A stretch of DNA of 64,000 nt from Pandoraea sp. ASV26 (GTDB lineage Bacteria; Pseudomonadota; Gammaproteobacteria; Burkholderiales; Burkholderiaceae): the NCBI RefSeq assembly GCF_016428915.1, contig NZ_JAELTP010000005.1, positions 44,861 through 108,860 of the forward strand, read 5' to 3'. Under the pieces are notes generated by a model. The model had not been told where the DNA came from. It was given only the letters and a program-made list of their open reading frames with translations, and did no database searches. Each line of letters opens with the position of its first letter. The first letter of the stretch is position 1. The position numbers were made by a program, and so were the translations under genes. This document shows positions 54,964 to 61,960 of this stretch, one piece after another.

Positions 54964-56397
54964 ATGGACTCATCGCTCAGCCCCCCGGCGGGTACTGCCG
55001 CGCCCGAAGCGGCTCATGACAGCACGCGCGTGGCGGGCGCGCAACCTGTCCCGACGCTCACCCCGCTTGACCGATATTTCGGTATCACGGCGCTCGGATC
55101 GACCTTCCGTACGGAAGTCATAGCGGGTATCACGACATTCCTCGCGGCGATGTACATCATCGTCGTCAACCCGGCCATCCTGTCGAAGACCGGCATGGCG
55201 TTCCCGGCGGCCCTCACCGCCACAGTGCTCATCAGTTTCTTCGGCAGTTGTGCGATGGGTCTCTATGCCCGCAACCCGGTGCTCGTCGCACCGGGCATGG
55301 GGCTGAACGCGTTGTTCGCCTTCACGATGGTGCACGGCGTCGGCATGCCGTGGCAGACGGCGCTCGGCTGCGTGTTCTGGTCGGGCATCCTCTTCGCATT
55401 GCTCGCCGCGCTCAACGTGCGACGCTTCGTGGTCGAAGCCATTCCGGCGAACCTGCGCTATGCGATCTCGTGCGGCATCGGTCTGTTCATCACCGTGATC
55501 GGGCTGGTCAACGCCAAGCTCGTGGTGAGCGATCCGGTCACGGTCGTGCGTCTGGCACATCTCTCGCCGCCGACCGTCACGTTCCTCATCGGGCTGGCGC
55601 TCACGACCGTGCTCGTCGCACGCCGCGTGAACGGTGCACTGATGATCGGCATCGTCGTAACCACGCTCATGGCGATCCCGATCGGCCGGCTGTGGGGCGA
55701 CGGCACCGGCTATTTCCCCAAGGAAATCGCGACCGCCACGCTGGTGAACTTCCACGGCTTCTTCGCCGCGCCCGACTTCTCGGGTATCGGCCAGCTCGAC
55801 CTGTGGGGCGCGCTGAAGGTGGCTTACCTGCCGTTCATCTTCGTGATGCTCTTCACGGCGTTCTTCGATACGCTCTCGACCTTCATGAGCATTGCCGAAG
55901 CCGGCAACATGAAGGATAGCGACGGCAATCCGCGCAATATGCGTCAGGCCATGATCGTCGATTCGTTCTCGGTGCTGATCTCCGGCCCGCTCGGCACCAG
56001 CCCGGCGAACGCCTATATCGAGTCGGCCGCCGGCATTGCACAGGGCGGTCGCACCGGGCTGACCGCACTGGTCTGCGCGCTGCTGTTCCTGCCGTTCCTG
56101 TTCCTGTCCCCGATGCTCTCGCTGGTACCCGCCATCGCCACGGCACCGGCGCTGATTCTGGTCGGTGTGTTTATGATGGAGTCCGTCGCGCGCATCGAAT
56201 GGCATCGCATGGACGAAGCCATTCCGAGCTTCATCGCGGTCGTGATGATTCCGATTTCGTACTCGATCACCGACGGCATCGCCTATAGTTTCCTCGCGTT
56301 CGTCGTGCTCAAGCTGTTCACCGGGCGCGTGAAGGAGATCAAGCCGGCGATGTGGATCGTCGCCGCGCTGGCCGTATTGCTGCTCACGCAAATGTAA
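54964..56397 (+). CDS. AzgA/GhxP-like purine permease (adenine, guanine, hypoxanthine)
   Basis: 477-residue inner-membrane permease of the NCS2 superfamily, AzgA branch. Signature stretches are LDRYFGITALGSTFRTEVIAGITTFLAAMYIIVVNP, NPVLVAPGMGLNALFAFT, FTAFFDTLSTFMSIAEAGNMKD and GTSPANAYIESAAGIAQGGRTGLTALV. It imports purine bases for the neighbouring deaminases. The N-terminus is 35 residues longer than the core and Ala/Pro-rich. Guanine deaminase begins 18 nt downstream, so the two form an operon. Confidence 0.92.
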   Translation: MDSSLSPPAGTAAPEAAHDSTRVAGAQPVPTLTPLDRYFGITALGSTFRTEVIAGITTFLAAMYIIVVNPAILSKTGMAFPAALTATVLISFFGSCAMGLYARNPVLVAPGMGLNALFAFTMVHGVGMPWQTALGCVFWSGILFALLAALNVRRFVVEAIPANLRYAISCGIGLFITVIGLVNAKLVVSDPVTVVRLAHLSPPTVTFLIGLALTTVLVARRVNGALMIGIVVTTLMAIPIGRLWGDGTGYFPKEIATATLVNFHGFFAAPDFSGIGQLDLWGALKVAYLPFIFVMLFTAFFDTLSTFMSIAEAGNMKDSDGNPRNMRQAMIVDSFSVLISGPLGTSPANAYIESAAGIAQGGRTGLTALVCALLFLPFLFLSPMLSLVPAIATAPALILVGVFMMESVARIEWHRMDEAIPSFIAVVMIPISYSITDGIAYSFLAFVVLKLFTGRVKEIKPAMWIVAALAVLLLTQM

Positions 56398-56415
56398 CGA
56401 TAGAAGGCCCTGCCC

Positions 56416-57744
56416 ATGTCCACCACACCCCAAGCCCTGCGTGCCGTACGCGCGCAACTGGTCTACTTCACGCACGATCCCGCGCGTGCCTACCTCGATG
56501 GCACGCCCGGCACCGTGCACCACACCGATGGCATCGTCGCCTTCGAGCACGGCCGCATCATCGCCGTGGGCGACTATGCCAAGGTCGCTCCCACGCTGCC
56601 GGCCGGCACGCCCGTCGAGGATCTGCGCGACAAGGTCGTCACGCCCGGCTTCATCGACACGCACATCCACTATCCGCAGACGGACATGATCGCGTCGCCC
56701 GCACCGGGGCTGCTGCCATGGCTCGAGAAGTACACCTTCCCGACCGAGCGCCGTTTCGAGAATCCGGAGTACGCCGCCGACGTCGCCCAGTTCTTCCTCG
56801 ACGAACTGCTGCGCGGCGGCACCACGAGCGCGCTCGTGTACTGCACGGTGCATCCCGGCTCGGCAGACGCCTTCTTCAAGGCGAGCGACGCGCGCGATCT
56901 GCGCATGATCGCGGGCAAGGTGATGATGGATCGCAACTGTCCGGAATTCCTGCGCGACACGGCCGAGAGCGGCGCACGCGACAGCGAGACGCTGATTCAG
57001 CGCTGGCACAACAAGGGGCGTCAGCTCTACGCGCTCACGCCGCGCTTTGCGCCGACGTCGACCGAAGCACAACTGGGCGTGTGCGGCGAACTCGCCCAGC
57101 AGTATCAGGACGTGTTCATTCAAAGCCACGTGGCCGAGAACACCGATGAAGTCGAATGGGTACGCTCGCTGTTCCCGGGCCATCGCAGCTACCTCGACGT
57201 GTACGACCACTACAAGCTGCTGCGCAAGCGCGCCGTGTATGGTCATTGCATCTGGCTCGACGAGCATGACCGCCGTCGCATGTTCGAGACGGGGAGTGTC
57301 GCCGCGCACTGCCCGACATCGAACCAGTTCCTCGGCAGCGGTCTGTTCGACTTCGCCTGCGCCGAGGCGTCACGCATGCCGGTGACGCTCGCGACCGACG
57401 TCGGCGGCGGCTCGACCTTCTCGATGCTGCAAACGATGAACGAAGCGCACAAGGTCGCACGTCTGTCGGGCTATCACCTCTCGGCCGAACGCATGTTCTA
57501 TCTGGCGACCGAAGGCGCTGCCCATGCGCTGGATCTGCACGGCACCATCGGCACGCTGGCCGTGGGCGCGGAAGCCGATTTCGTTGTGCTCGACCCGAAG
57601 GCTACGCCGCTGCTCGCCCGTCGCACGGCACTGGCCGAATCGCTCGAAGAACTGCTGTTCGCGTTCGCAATGCTCGGCGACGACCGCGCCGTCGCCACAA
57701 CCTACGCGGCTGGCAAGCCGGTGCATCGCCGCGCCGCGCACTGA
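56416..57744 (+). CDS. guaD: Guanine deaminase
   Basis: Hydrolyses guanine to xanthine and ammonia. 442 residues. Amidohydrolase zinc ligands H83 and H85 (VVTPGFIDTHIHYPQTD) and guanine-deaminase motifs MMDRNCPEFLRDT, FIQSHVAENTDEVEWV, VYGHCIWLDEHDRRRM, AHCPTSNQFLGSGLF and TDVGGGSTFSMLQTMNEAHKV are intact. AGAAGG precedes the ATG. It is co-transcribed with the purine permease and feeds xanthine to XdhAB. Confidence 0.95.
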   Translation: MSTTPQALRAVRAQLVYFTHDPARAYLDGTPGTVHHTDGIVAFEHGRIIAVGDYAKVAPTLPAGTPVEDLRDKVVTPGFIDTHIHYPQTDMIASPAPGLLPWLEKYTFPTERRFENPEYAADVAQFFLDELLRGGTTSALVYCTVHPGSADAFFKASDARDLRMIAGKVMMDRNCPEFLRDTAESGARDSETLIQRWHNKGRQLYALTPRFAPTSTEAQLGVCGELAQQYQDVFIQSHVAENTDEVEWVRSLFPGHRSYLDVYDHYKLLRKRAVYGHCIWLDEHDRRRMFETGSVAAHCPTSNQFLGSGLFDFACAEASRMPVTLATDVGGGSTFSMLQTMNEAHKVARLSGYHLSAERMFYLATEGAAHALDLHGTIGTLAVGAEADFVVLDPKATPLLARRTALAESLEELLFAFAMLGDDRAVATTYAAGKPVHRRAAH

Positions 57745-57867
57745 CGCCTCGCGTCCCGACGGACGTTATCTCTTACGCGGAGGAACGCGCGCCGTCGCCC
57801 TGGCGCGACGCGCATTCGTCTGCGCTCACCGGCCGTACGCAAGGGGCATGCGGCCGGGGATCTCCTT

Positions 57868-57894
57868 GGGCAGCCTGTTGGCTGCCCTTTTTTT
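57868..57894 (+). terminator. Rho-independent terminator of the permease-guaD operon
   Basis: GGGCAGCC-TGTT-GGCTGCCC followed by seven T. About 120 nt after guaD. Confidence 0.92.
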
Positions 57895-58116
57895 GCCTGC
57901 CGCTCACACGCCGCTTTCGTTTCCTGCACGGCCCCTGCCGCATCCCGGCATCACTGCGCCGCATCCCACACAACCTCCCACGCGTTCCCCCACGGTTTGC
58001 GCGCTGACGCTCAGTCATCGGCACCGTTTGGGCGCCTGTCCTGCCCGGCTGCGCCAGAGATCTCCCAAGTCGGAAAACGGTCCAGAACGTCAACGCGAGA
58101 AGCGCTTCCAAGAGTG

Positions 58117-58135
58117 TTCAAAGGTCGCCTTTGAA
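58117..58135. promoter_or_regulatory. Perfect palindrome upstream of the chaperone/effector pair
   Basis: TTCAAAGG-TCG-CCTTTGAA, an 8-bp dyad, lies 35 nt before the chaperone ATG. It may be an operator or an RNA hairpin in the leader. The usual TTCG-N16-TTCG hrp box was not seen. Confidence 0.55.
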
Positions 58136-58170
58136 AGGTAGTTCTCCCAATCACCCCCCAATCACTTTTT

Positions 58171-58611
58171 ATGGACCTGCCACATTTACGCACGAGCGAC
58201 GTCATGCAGTCGCTCGCCAGCGCCCTGAATATCAATATCGATACGCCTACGAATGCCATTGCGCTCAAAGCGGCCGATGGCAGCGAGTGGTTCGTTGAAC
58301 TCTCGGCGAACGGCGAACACGTGATCGTCCACACGGACACCGGCCGCTGGGTCGCCCCCACACTCCTGCGTCAGGACGACCTCGAACGCCTGCTCGCACT
58401 CAATACCGATCTGAGTCTGATGCAAGGCGCCTGGCTCGGGATACACGAAGCCTCGAACTCGCTGCGTCTCATGACGACGGTTCCGGCGGCGTGCGCCGAT
58501 GTGGAGACCGTGGATCGCAACATCGGCAAGCTTCACGCGCTTCGGGAAACGATCACCGGGGCCTTGCTTGGCAACCGGGGCACTCGCCCGCCCGCCATCG
58601 CGGCCGCCTGA
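58171..58611 (+). CDS. CesT-like type III secretion chaperone
   Basis: 146 residues, acidic overall. The pattern (N-terminal helix DVMQSLASALNI, beta strands SEWFVELSANGEHVIVHTDTGRW, then LERLLALNTDLSLMQGAWLGIHEASNSLRLMTTVP and a closing helix VETVDRNIGKLHALRETITGALLG) fits class I chaperones such as CesT and SycE, with the typical LLxLN...G.WLG.. core. Such chaperones are usually encoded next to their effector, and a 442-residue protein follows after 81 nt. No needle, export or ATPase genes are in the window. Family assignment is by pattern only. Confidence 0.75.
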   Translation: MDLPHLRTSDVMQSLASALNINIDTPTNAIALKAADGSEWFVELSANGEHVIVHTDTGRWVAPTLLRQDDLERLLALNTDLSLMQGAWLGIHEASNSLRLMTTVPAACADVETVDRNIGKLHALRETITGALLGNRGTRPPAIAAA

Positions 58612-58692
58612 TCGCATTCGCGAACGCGCCATCTCGCGGCTCGCAGCAACACCTCAGCGAGCCCATCAGAACTGAACAGCCAAAGACACGAC

Positions 58693-60021
58693 ATGCCTTT
58701 ATTTACGCCCTTATCGTCCCCCTCGCCCACCTCGCAGACTGCCGGGGCTCTCTGCGTGAGCGGCAGCGCCACAAATCAGACCCAGGCGCTCGCCGCGCTG
58801 GCCCCCGAATTTCATACGGTCGACATCGTCTCGATCATTTCGCAGGAACCGTTACCGCCGGGCACCAGCCGTGAACGGGCGATTGCCGTGGGAAGCGACC
58901 TCCGGCACGTTCCTGCCACGGCGATTCGCATTGACGGAATGGTCCCCAGCCAAGATGTGGATATGTCGAAGTTGCTCAGCGCGACGCCCGAAGCCGTCTC
59001 CGGCAAAGTCGTTCTCTTGCGCCAAAAATCCCATGAGGCAGAGACACTCTCCGCACCGGAACCCCTGCGTATGCAGCAGCGCCACGCGCGCGATGATCTT
59101 TTCGACGCGAGCCGATCGGCCCCACGGGGCAAGCGCAAGCCGGACGCGAAGGCTCCCAGCAAATACGACGGCCGAGAGGTTGCGCTGATCGACCGCAAGG
59201 GGTTGGAGCAACGATGGGCAAAGTACGACCAGAACACCGTCCTGCCGGCGTTTGTCCATCATTTTCTGACCGATAGCCGCGACTCGAAGTCGATGGCGTT
59301 CGTTGACCACCCGGAGCAGTTCCCCGCGACGTCCTACTCGGAAACGCTCGGCGGTATGGTGCTCATGCCGAACCGGAACTATGTGCCCGGCAAGTTGGAG
59401 GCGTTCCCGAGTCCGTCCACCATCAACGACGCTACCCGCGATAGCGGTGGTTTTGTGCTGGTCGGCTACTGGGTACCGGCGTCGATCTACGAAGGTCAGC
59501 AACAACTTCACGATGTGTTCAAGACGGGCAAGACGGTCGACTCGGCACAACCGATGTATCGTCCGACAATCGGGGAGTTCAAAGCAAAAACCAAACTGCC
59601 TTACATCACGACGACGTCGGACGTGAAGCCTGCACACCTCGATATGCTGCGCGAATTCAAAAGCATCGCACTGGCAAATCTTCGCGAAGTCTATGGCGTC
59701 GATGAGACGCGCGACGACGTGAAGCTCTACATGCACAGTCCGGTCTACGGAGACGCGACCGCCGGTCTGCACATTCATGTGCGCGTCAATTATGTGCAGC
59801 CCGCCGGCGAGCGGGATCTGTCACTCACGCTGGACGACCTGATCGCCATCCTCGAGACGCCGGGCATCGCCGACGACGACGTCAAGGAGAGAATTCTCGA
59901 ACGGCATCCCCACACACGTTCGGGTAAATACTTCGCTTACGCCCCCGTGTTCGAGGCCGAAGAGTTCTCCGGCATCGATCATGCCCGGCACACGAACGTC
60001 TGGCAGCGCCCGAAAACGTGA
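58693..60021 (+). CDS. Candidate type III effector with DcpS-like (scavenger decapping) HIT domain
   Basis: 442 residues. The N-terminal 30 residues are Ser/Thr/Pro-rich, as in type III secretion signals. Residues about 195-400 can be aligned by eye with the C-terminal half of DcpS, the eukaryotic m7GpppX diphosphatase: GGMVLMPNRNY (220-230) with GFVLIPDLKWN, DVKPAHLDMLREF (from 310) with DLTPEHLPLLRNI, and LYMHSPVY...LHIH (345-362) with VYLHYLPSYYHLHVH. H360 and H362 keep the last two histidines of the HIT triad, including the position of the DcpS nucleophile; the first histidine is Gly. The DcpS cap-contact residues D and K (PDLK) are Asn here, so the substrate may differ. Nothing in the window shows where the apparatus is encoded. 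Confidence 0.65.
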   Translation: MPLFTPLSSPSPTSQTAGALCVSGSATNQTQALAALAPEFHTVDIVSIISQEPLPPGTSRERAIAVGSDLRHVPATAIRIDGMVPSQDVDMSKLLSATPEAVSGKVVLLRQKSHEAETLSAPEPLRMQQRHARDDLFDASRSAPRGKRKPDAKAPSKYDGREVALIDRKGLEQRWAKYDQNTVLPAFVHHFLTDSRDSKSMAFVDHPEQFPATSYSETLGGMVLMPNRNYVPGKLEAFPSPSTINDATRDSGGFVLVGYWVPASIYEGQQQLHDVFKTGKTVDSAQPMYRPTIGEFKAKTKLPYITTTSDVKPAHLDMLREFKSIALANLREVYGVDETRDDVKLYMHSPVYGDATAGLHIHVRVNYVQPAGERDLSLTLDDLIAILETPGIADDDVKERILERHPHTRSGKYFAYAPVFEAEEFSGIDHARHTNVWQRPKT

Positions 60022-60261
60022 CGCTCTGCTCATGCCGCCGCGCTTGACCCGTTGATCGGATCAACACCGGCCGTCTGAGCTGAGAGAACTCGTCGCGCGG
60101 ATTTCGCGATTCGGGCGACGAGTCTTTCCTGTCGCTTTCGGGCGGTGACGTCTTAGTGCGAGCGCCCCCGCAGGCGTGCTGTCGGGCATGCCGCGACGCG
60201 GGAGATATCACGCATGCGCCACACCCCAAAAGCCCACTTTATTTTGAAACGGTGAGTATGC

Positions 60262-60267
60262 TATGAT
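60262..60267 (+). promoter_or_regulatory. -10 element of the riboswitch transcript
   Basis: TATGAT lies about ten bases before the first conserved riboswitch bases. An AT-rich stretch (TTATTTTGAAA) lies at the -35 side but the match is weak. Confidence 0.4.
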
Positions 60268-60270
60268 CCG

Positions 60271-60432
60271 CTTCCTCATTGGGGAGTAGCCGCCCTGTCA
60301 TGGACATCAGTCTTCGGCAGGGGCGTACGTCAACAGACTTGGCCGATTTCGGCTATGGCGTGCGCAGCCTTCAGGCCTGGCGAGACCGATGACAGTGCGT
60401 CCGCCAACCGGGCCGGGATGCATTGTCATTGG
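60271..60432 (+). ncRNA. yybP-ykoY manganese riboswitch
   Basis: The 5' conserved box TTGGGGAGTAGCC (from about 60279) and the downstream box CCTGGCGAGACC (60376-60387) are hallmark segments of this Mn2+-sensing class. CCGATGACAGTGC (60386-60398) can pair with GCATTGTCATTGG (60420-60432), a likely expression-platform hairpin that controls ribosome access. The following gene encodes a GDT1 exporter, a classic target. Confidence 0.88.
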
Positions 60433-60467
60433 CTCGCATCAACACGGCCCGGCGGAGAAATCATAAG

Positions 60468-61025
60468 GTGTCCCCCTTCCTCATCTCGACCGGCGTCGTC
60501 GGTCTCGCCGAAATCGGCGACAAAACCCAACTGCTGGCCCTCGTACTCGCTGCGCGCTTCAAGAAGCCCGTGCCAATCATTCTTGGCATTCTCGTCGCCA
60601 CGCTCGTCAACCATGGCTTTGCCGGCGCCCTCGGCGAATGGCTGTCCACCGCCATCAGCCCGTCTGTCATGAAGTGGGCCATCGTCGCGTCGTTCATCGG
60701 CATGGCGATCTGGATTCTCATCCCCGACAAGGTCGACGAGGAAGACGCCACCACCAAGCGCAAGCTCGGCGTGTTCGCCTCCACGGTGCTCACGTTCTTC
60801 ATTGCCGAAATGGGCGACAAGACGCAGATCGCCACGGTGATGCTCGCGGCGCGCTATCAGGACTTTTTCGGCGTGGTGGCAGGCACAACGCTCGGCATGA
60901 TGCTCGCCAACGTACCGGCCGTGCTCGTGGGCCACAAGTTCGCCGGCCGTTTGCCGACGAAGGCCGTGCACGCCGTCGCCGCCGTGATCTTCGCCGTCCT
61001 AGGCATCGTTACGCTCATGCAGTAA
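60468..61025 (+). CDS. TMEM165/GDT1-family manganese exporter
   Basis: 185 residues from GTG 60468; the frame also continues upstream to an ATG at 60423 inside the riboswitch platform, which is not a likely start. Six hydrophobic segments in two repeats, each with the family motif E-x-G-D-K-T: GLAEIGDKTQLLALVLAARF near the N-terminus and FIAEMGDKTQIATVMLAARY in the second half. Bacterial members (MneA type) export Mn2+. The Mn riboswitch upstream supports this assignment strongly. Confidence 0.92.
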   Translation: MSPFLISTGVVGLAEIGDKTQLLALVLAARFKKPVPIILGILVATLVNHGFAGALGEWLSTAISPSVMKWAIVASFIGMAIWILIPDKVDEEDATTKRKLGVFASTVLTFFIAEMGDKTQIATVMLAARYQDFFGVVAGTTLGMMLANVPAVLVGHKFAGRLPTKAVHAVAAVIFAVLGIVTLMQ

Positions 61026-61030
61026 ACGAA

Positions 61031-61082
61031 AAACGCCGGAGCGAAGCGCGCGTCCCGATGACGCAACCCTTCGTTCCGGCGT
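61031..61082. terminator. Bidirectional hairpin between GDT1 and DUF4136 genes
   Basis: ACGCCGGAGCGAAG and CTTCGTTCCGGCGT pair over 14 positions (one G-T). The minus strand then reads five T, so it terminates the DUF4136 gene and may also end the converging exporter transcript. Confidence 0.75.
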
Positions 61083-61141
61083 AGTGCGACTGCCGACTGT
61101 GACTGCCTGCTGCGGCTTCCTGCTGTGACTGCCAGCCCGCC

Positions 61142-61750
61142 TTACTGCCCGACCTTCTGCTCCACATTGACCGTACGCCCGCTCGGGAACGGCAACTGCT
61201 TGAGCGCCGCATCGATCAGATACGGCATGGCCGAGGCAAGCGAGGTGCCGCCGTCACTGGTATTGGCCTGCACGCGATACACCTCCTTGCCGCTCGCGCG
61301 GTCCGTGAAGCGCAACTGCAAGCCGGTGAGCGCATACGGATAATCCCGTTGGACGTAGACCGGCGGCGGGCCGTACGGGTAGCCGTACCAGCCCCACGGA
61401 CGCCCCCACGGCCCCCAGGGGCCCGGTGCGAACATCGGATCGTAGGCCGGCTCGGTCACGCGCGCCATCTGCTGGGTGATGCCGTAGCTCATGCCGATCA
61501 GGTAGTGCGCGCTCGACGGGCTCTGCTCGCTGAAACCGTCTGCCGCCAGCCGCATGCGCAGCCACTGCTCGTAAGTCGCATGTTCCTGATTATTCTGCTG
61601 CTCCTCGGTACGCGTGAGCGCATAAGTGCGCGGACCCTCAAAGCCCGGCGAATCGCCGAACGCGGTCACCTGACTCGTGACCGTGCTGGCACACCCTGCC
61701 AGCAAGACGCTGGCGACGGCCAACGTCGCCATTGCCCATCGTTTCCACAT
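61142..61750 (-). CDS. DUF4136 lipoprotein
   Basis: 202 residues from ATG 61750, with GGAGC upstream. Lipobox LAGC places the acylated cysteine at residue 20. The mature part matches DUF4136 (FEGPRTYALTRTEEQQNNQEHATYEQWLRMRLAADGFSEQSPSSAHYLIGMSYG, TGLQLRFTDRASGKEVYRVQANTSDGGTSLASAMPYLIDAAL), with a Trp/Pro/Gly/Tyr-rich insert near residues 100-125 (GPWGPWGRPWGWYGYPYGPP). Likely anchored in the outer membrane; function unknown. Divergent from pepN. Confidence 0.88.
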   Translation of the reverse strand: MWKRWAMATLAVASVLLAGCASTVTSQVTAFGDSPGFEGPRTYALTRTEEQQNNQEHATYEQWLRMRLAADGFSEQSPSSAHYLIGMSYGITQQMARVTEPAYDPMFAPGPWGPWGRPWGWYGYPYGPPPVYVQRDYPYALTGLQLRFTDRASGKEVYRVQANTSDGGTSLASAMPYLIDAALKQLPFPSGRTVNVEQKVGQ

Positions 61751-61860
61751 GATTGACTGCTCCAGAGAAAGGCCCGGCACGCCGTAGCGTGCCGCTCGCG
61801 CCGATTTAAGCACAGGACGACGCATCGCGCACATCCGGAACATTTGACGGCCGCGTTAAG

Positions 61861-61890
61861 GCAAAATTCAGCAAAATTCGGCAAATTTCT
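61861..61890. repeat. Three 10-bp repeats between DUF4136 and pepN genes
   Basis: GCAAAATTCA, GCAAAATTCG and GCAAATTTCT occur back to back, one helical turn each, in the divergent promoter region. Confidence 0.7.
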
Positions 61891-61920
61891 CGCTTTAACG
61901 CGAAGGGTCCGACACTCCGT

Positions 61921-61926
61921 TACAAT
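61921..61926 (+). promoter_or_regulatory. -10 element of pepN
   Basis: TACAAT lies 35 nt before the pepN ATG and is embedded in the short dyad CTCC-N10-GGAG. Confidence 0.4.
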
Positions 61927-61960
61927 TTGGAGATTCCTGGCCGTCCGCAAAACACCGTCC

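Larger units (their letters stand above)
57745..58170. other. 426-nt region between guaD and the type III chaperone-like gene
   Basis: Contains the guaD terminator, a C-rich stretch without genes and the palindrome upstream of the chaperone gene. GC bias falls toward the right-hand end. Confidence 0.6.
60022..60467. other. 446-nt region between the effector candidate and the Mn exporter gene
   Basis: The first 200 nt hold no recognised feature; from about 60240 it carries a promoter and a long riboswitch leader. Confidence 0.6.

Noticed and set aside
54970..57309. 779-codon minus-strand ORF opposite the permease and guaD
   Set aside because: Crosses two well-supported genes; a codon-bias artefact.
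58171..58611. Alternative reading as a generic small cytoplasmic protein
   Set aside because: The helix-strand-LLxLN-WLG-helix order and the effector-like neighbour fit type III chaperones better, though without a search this remains a pattern call.
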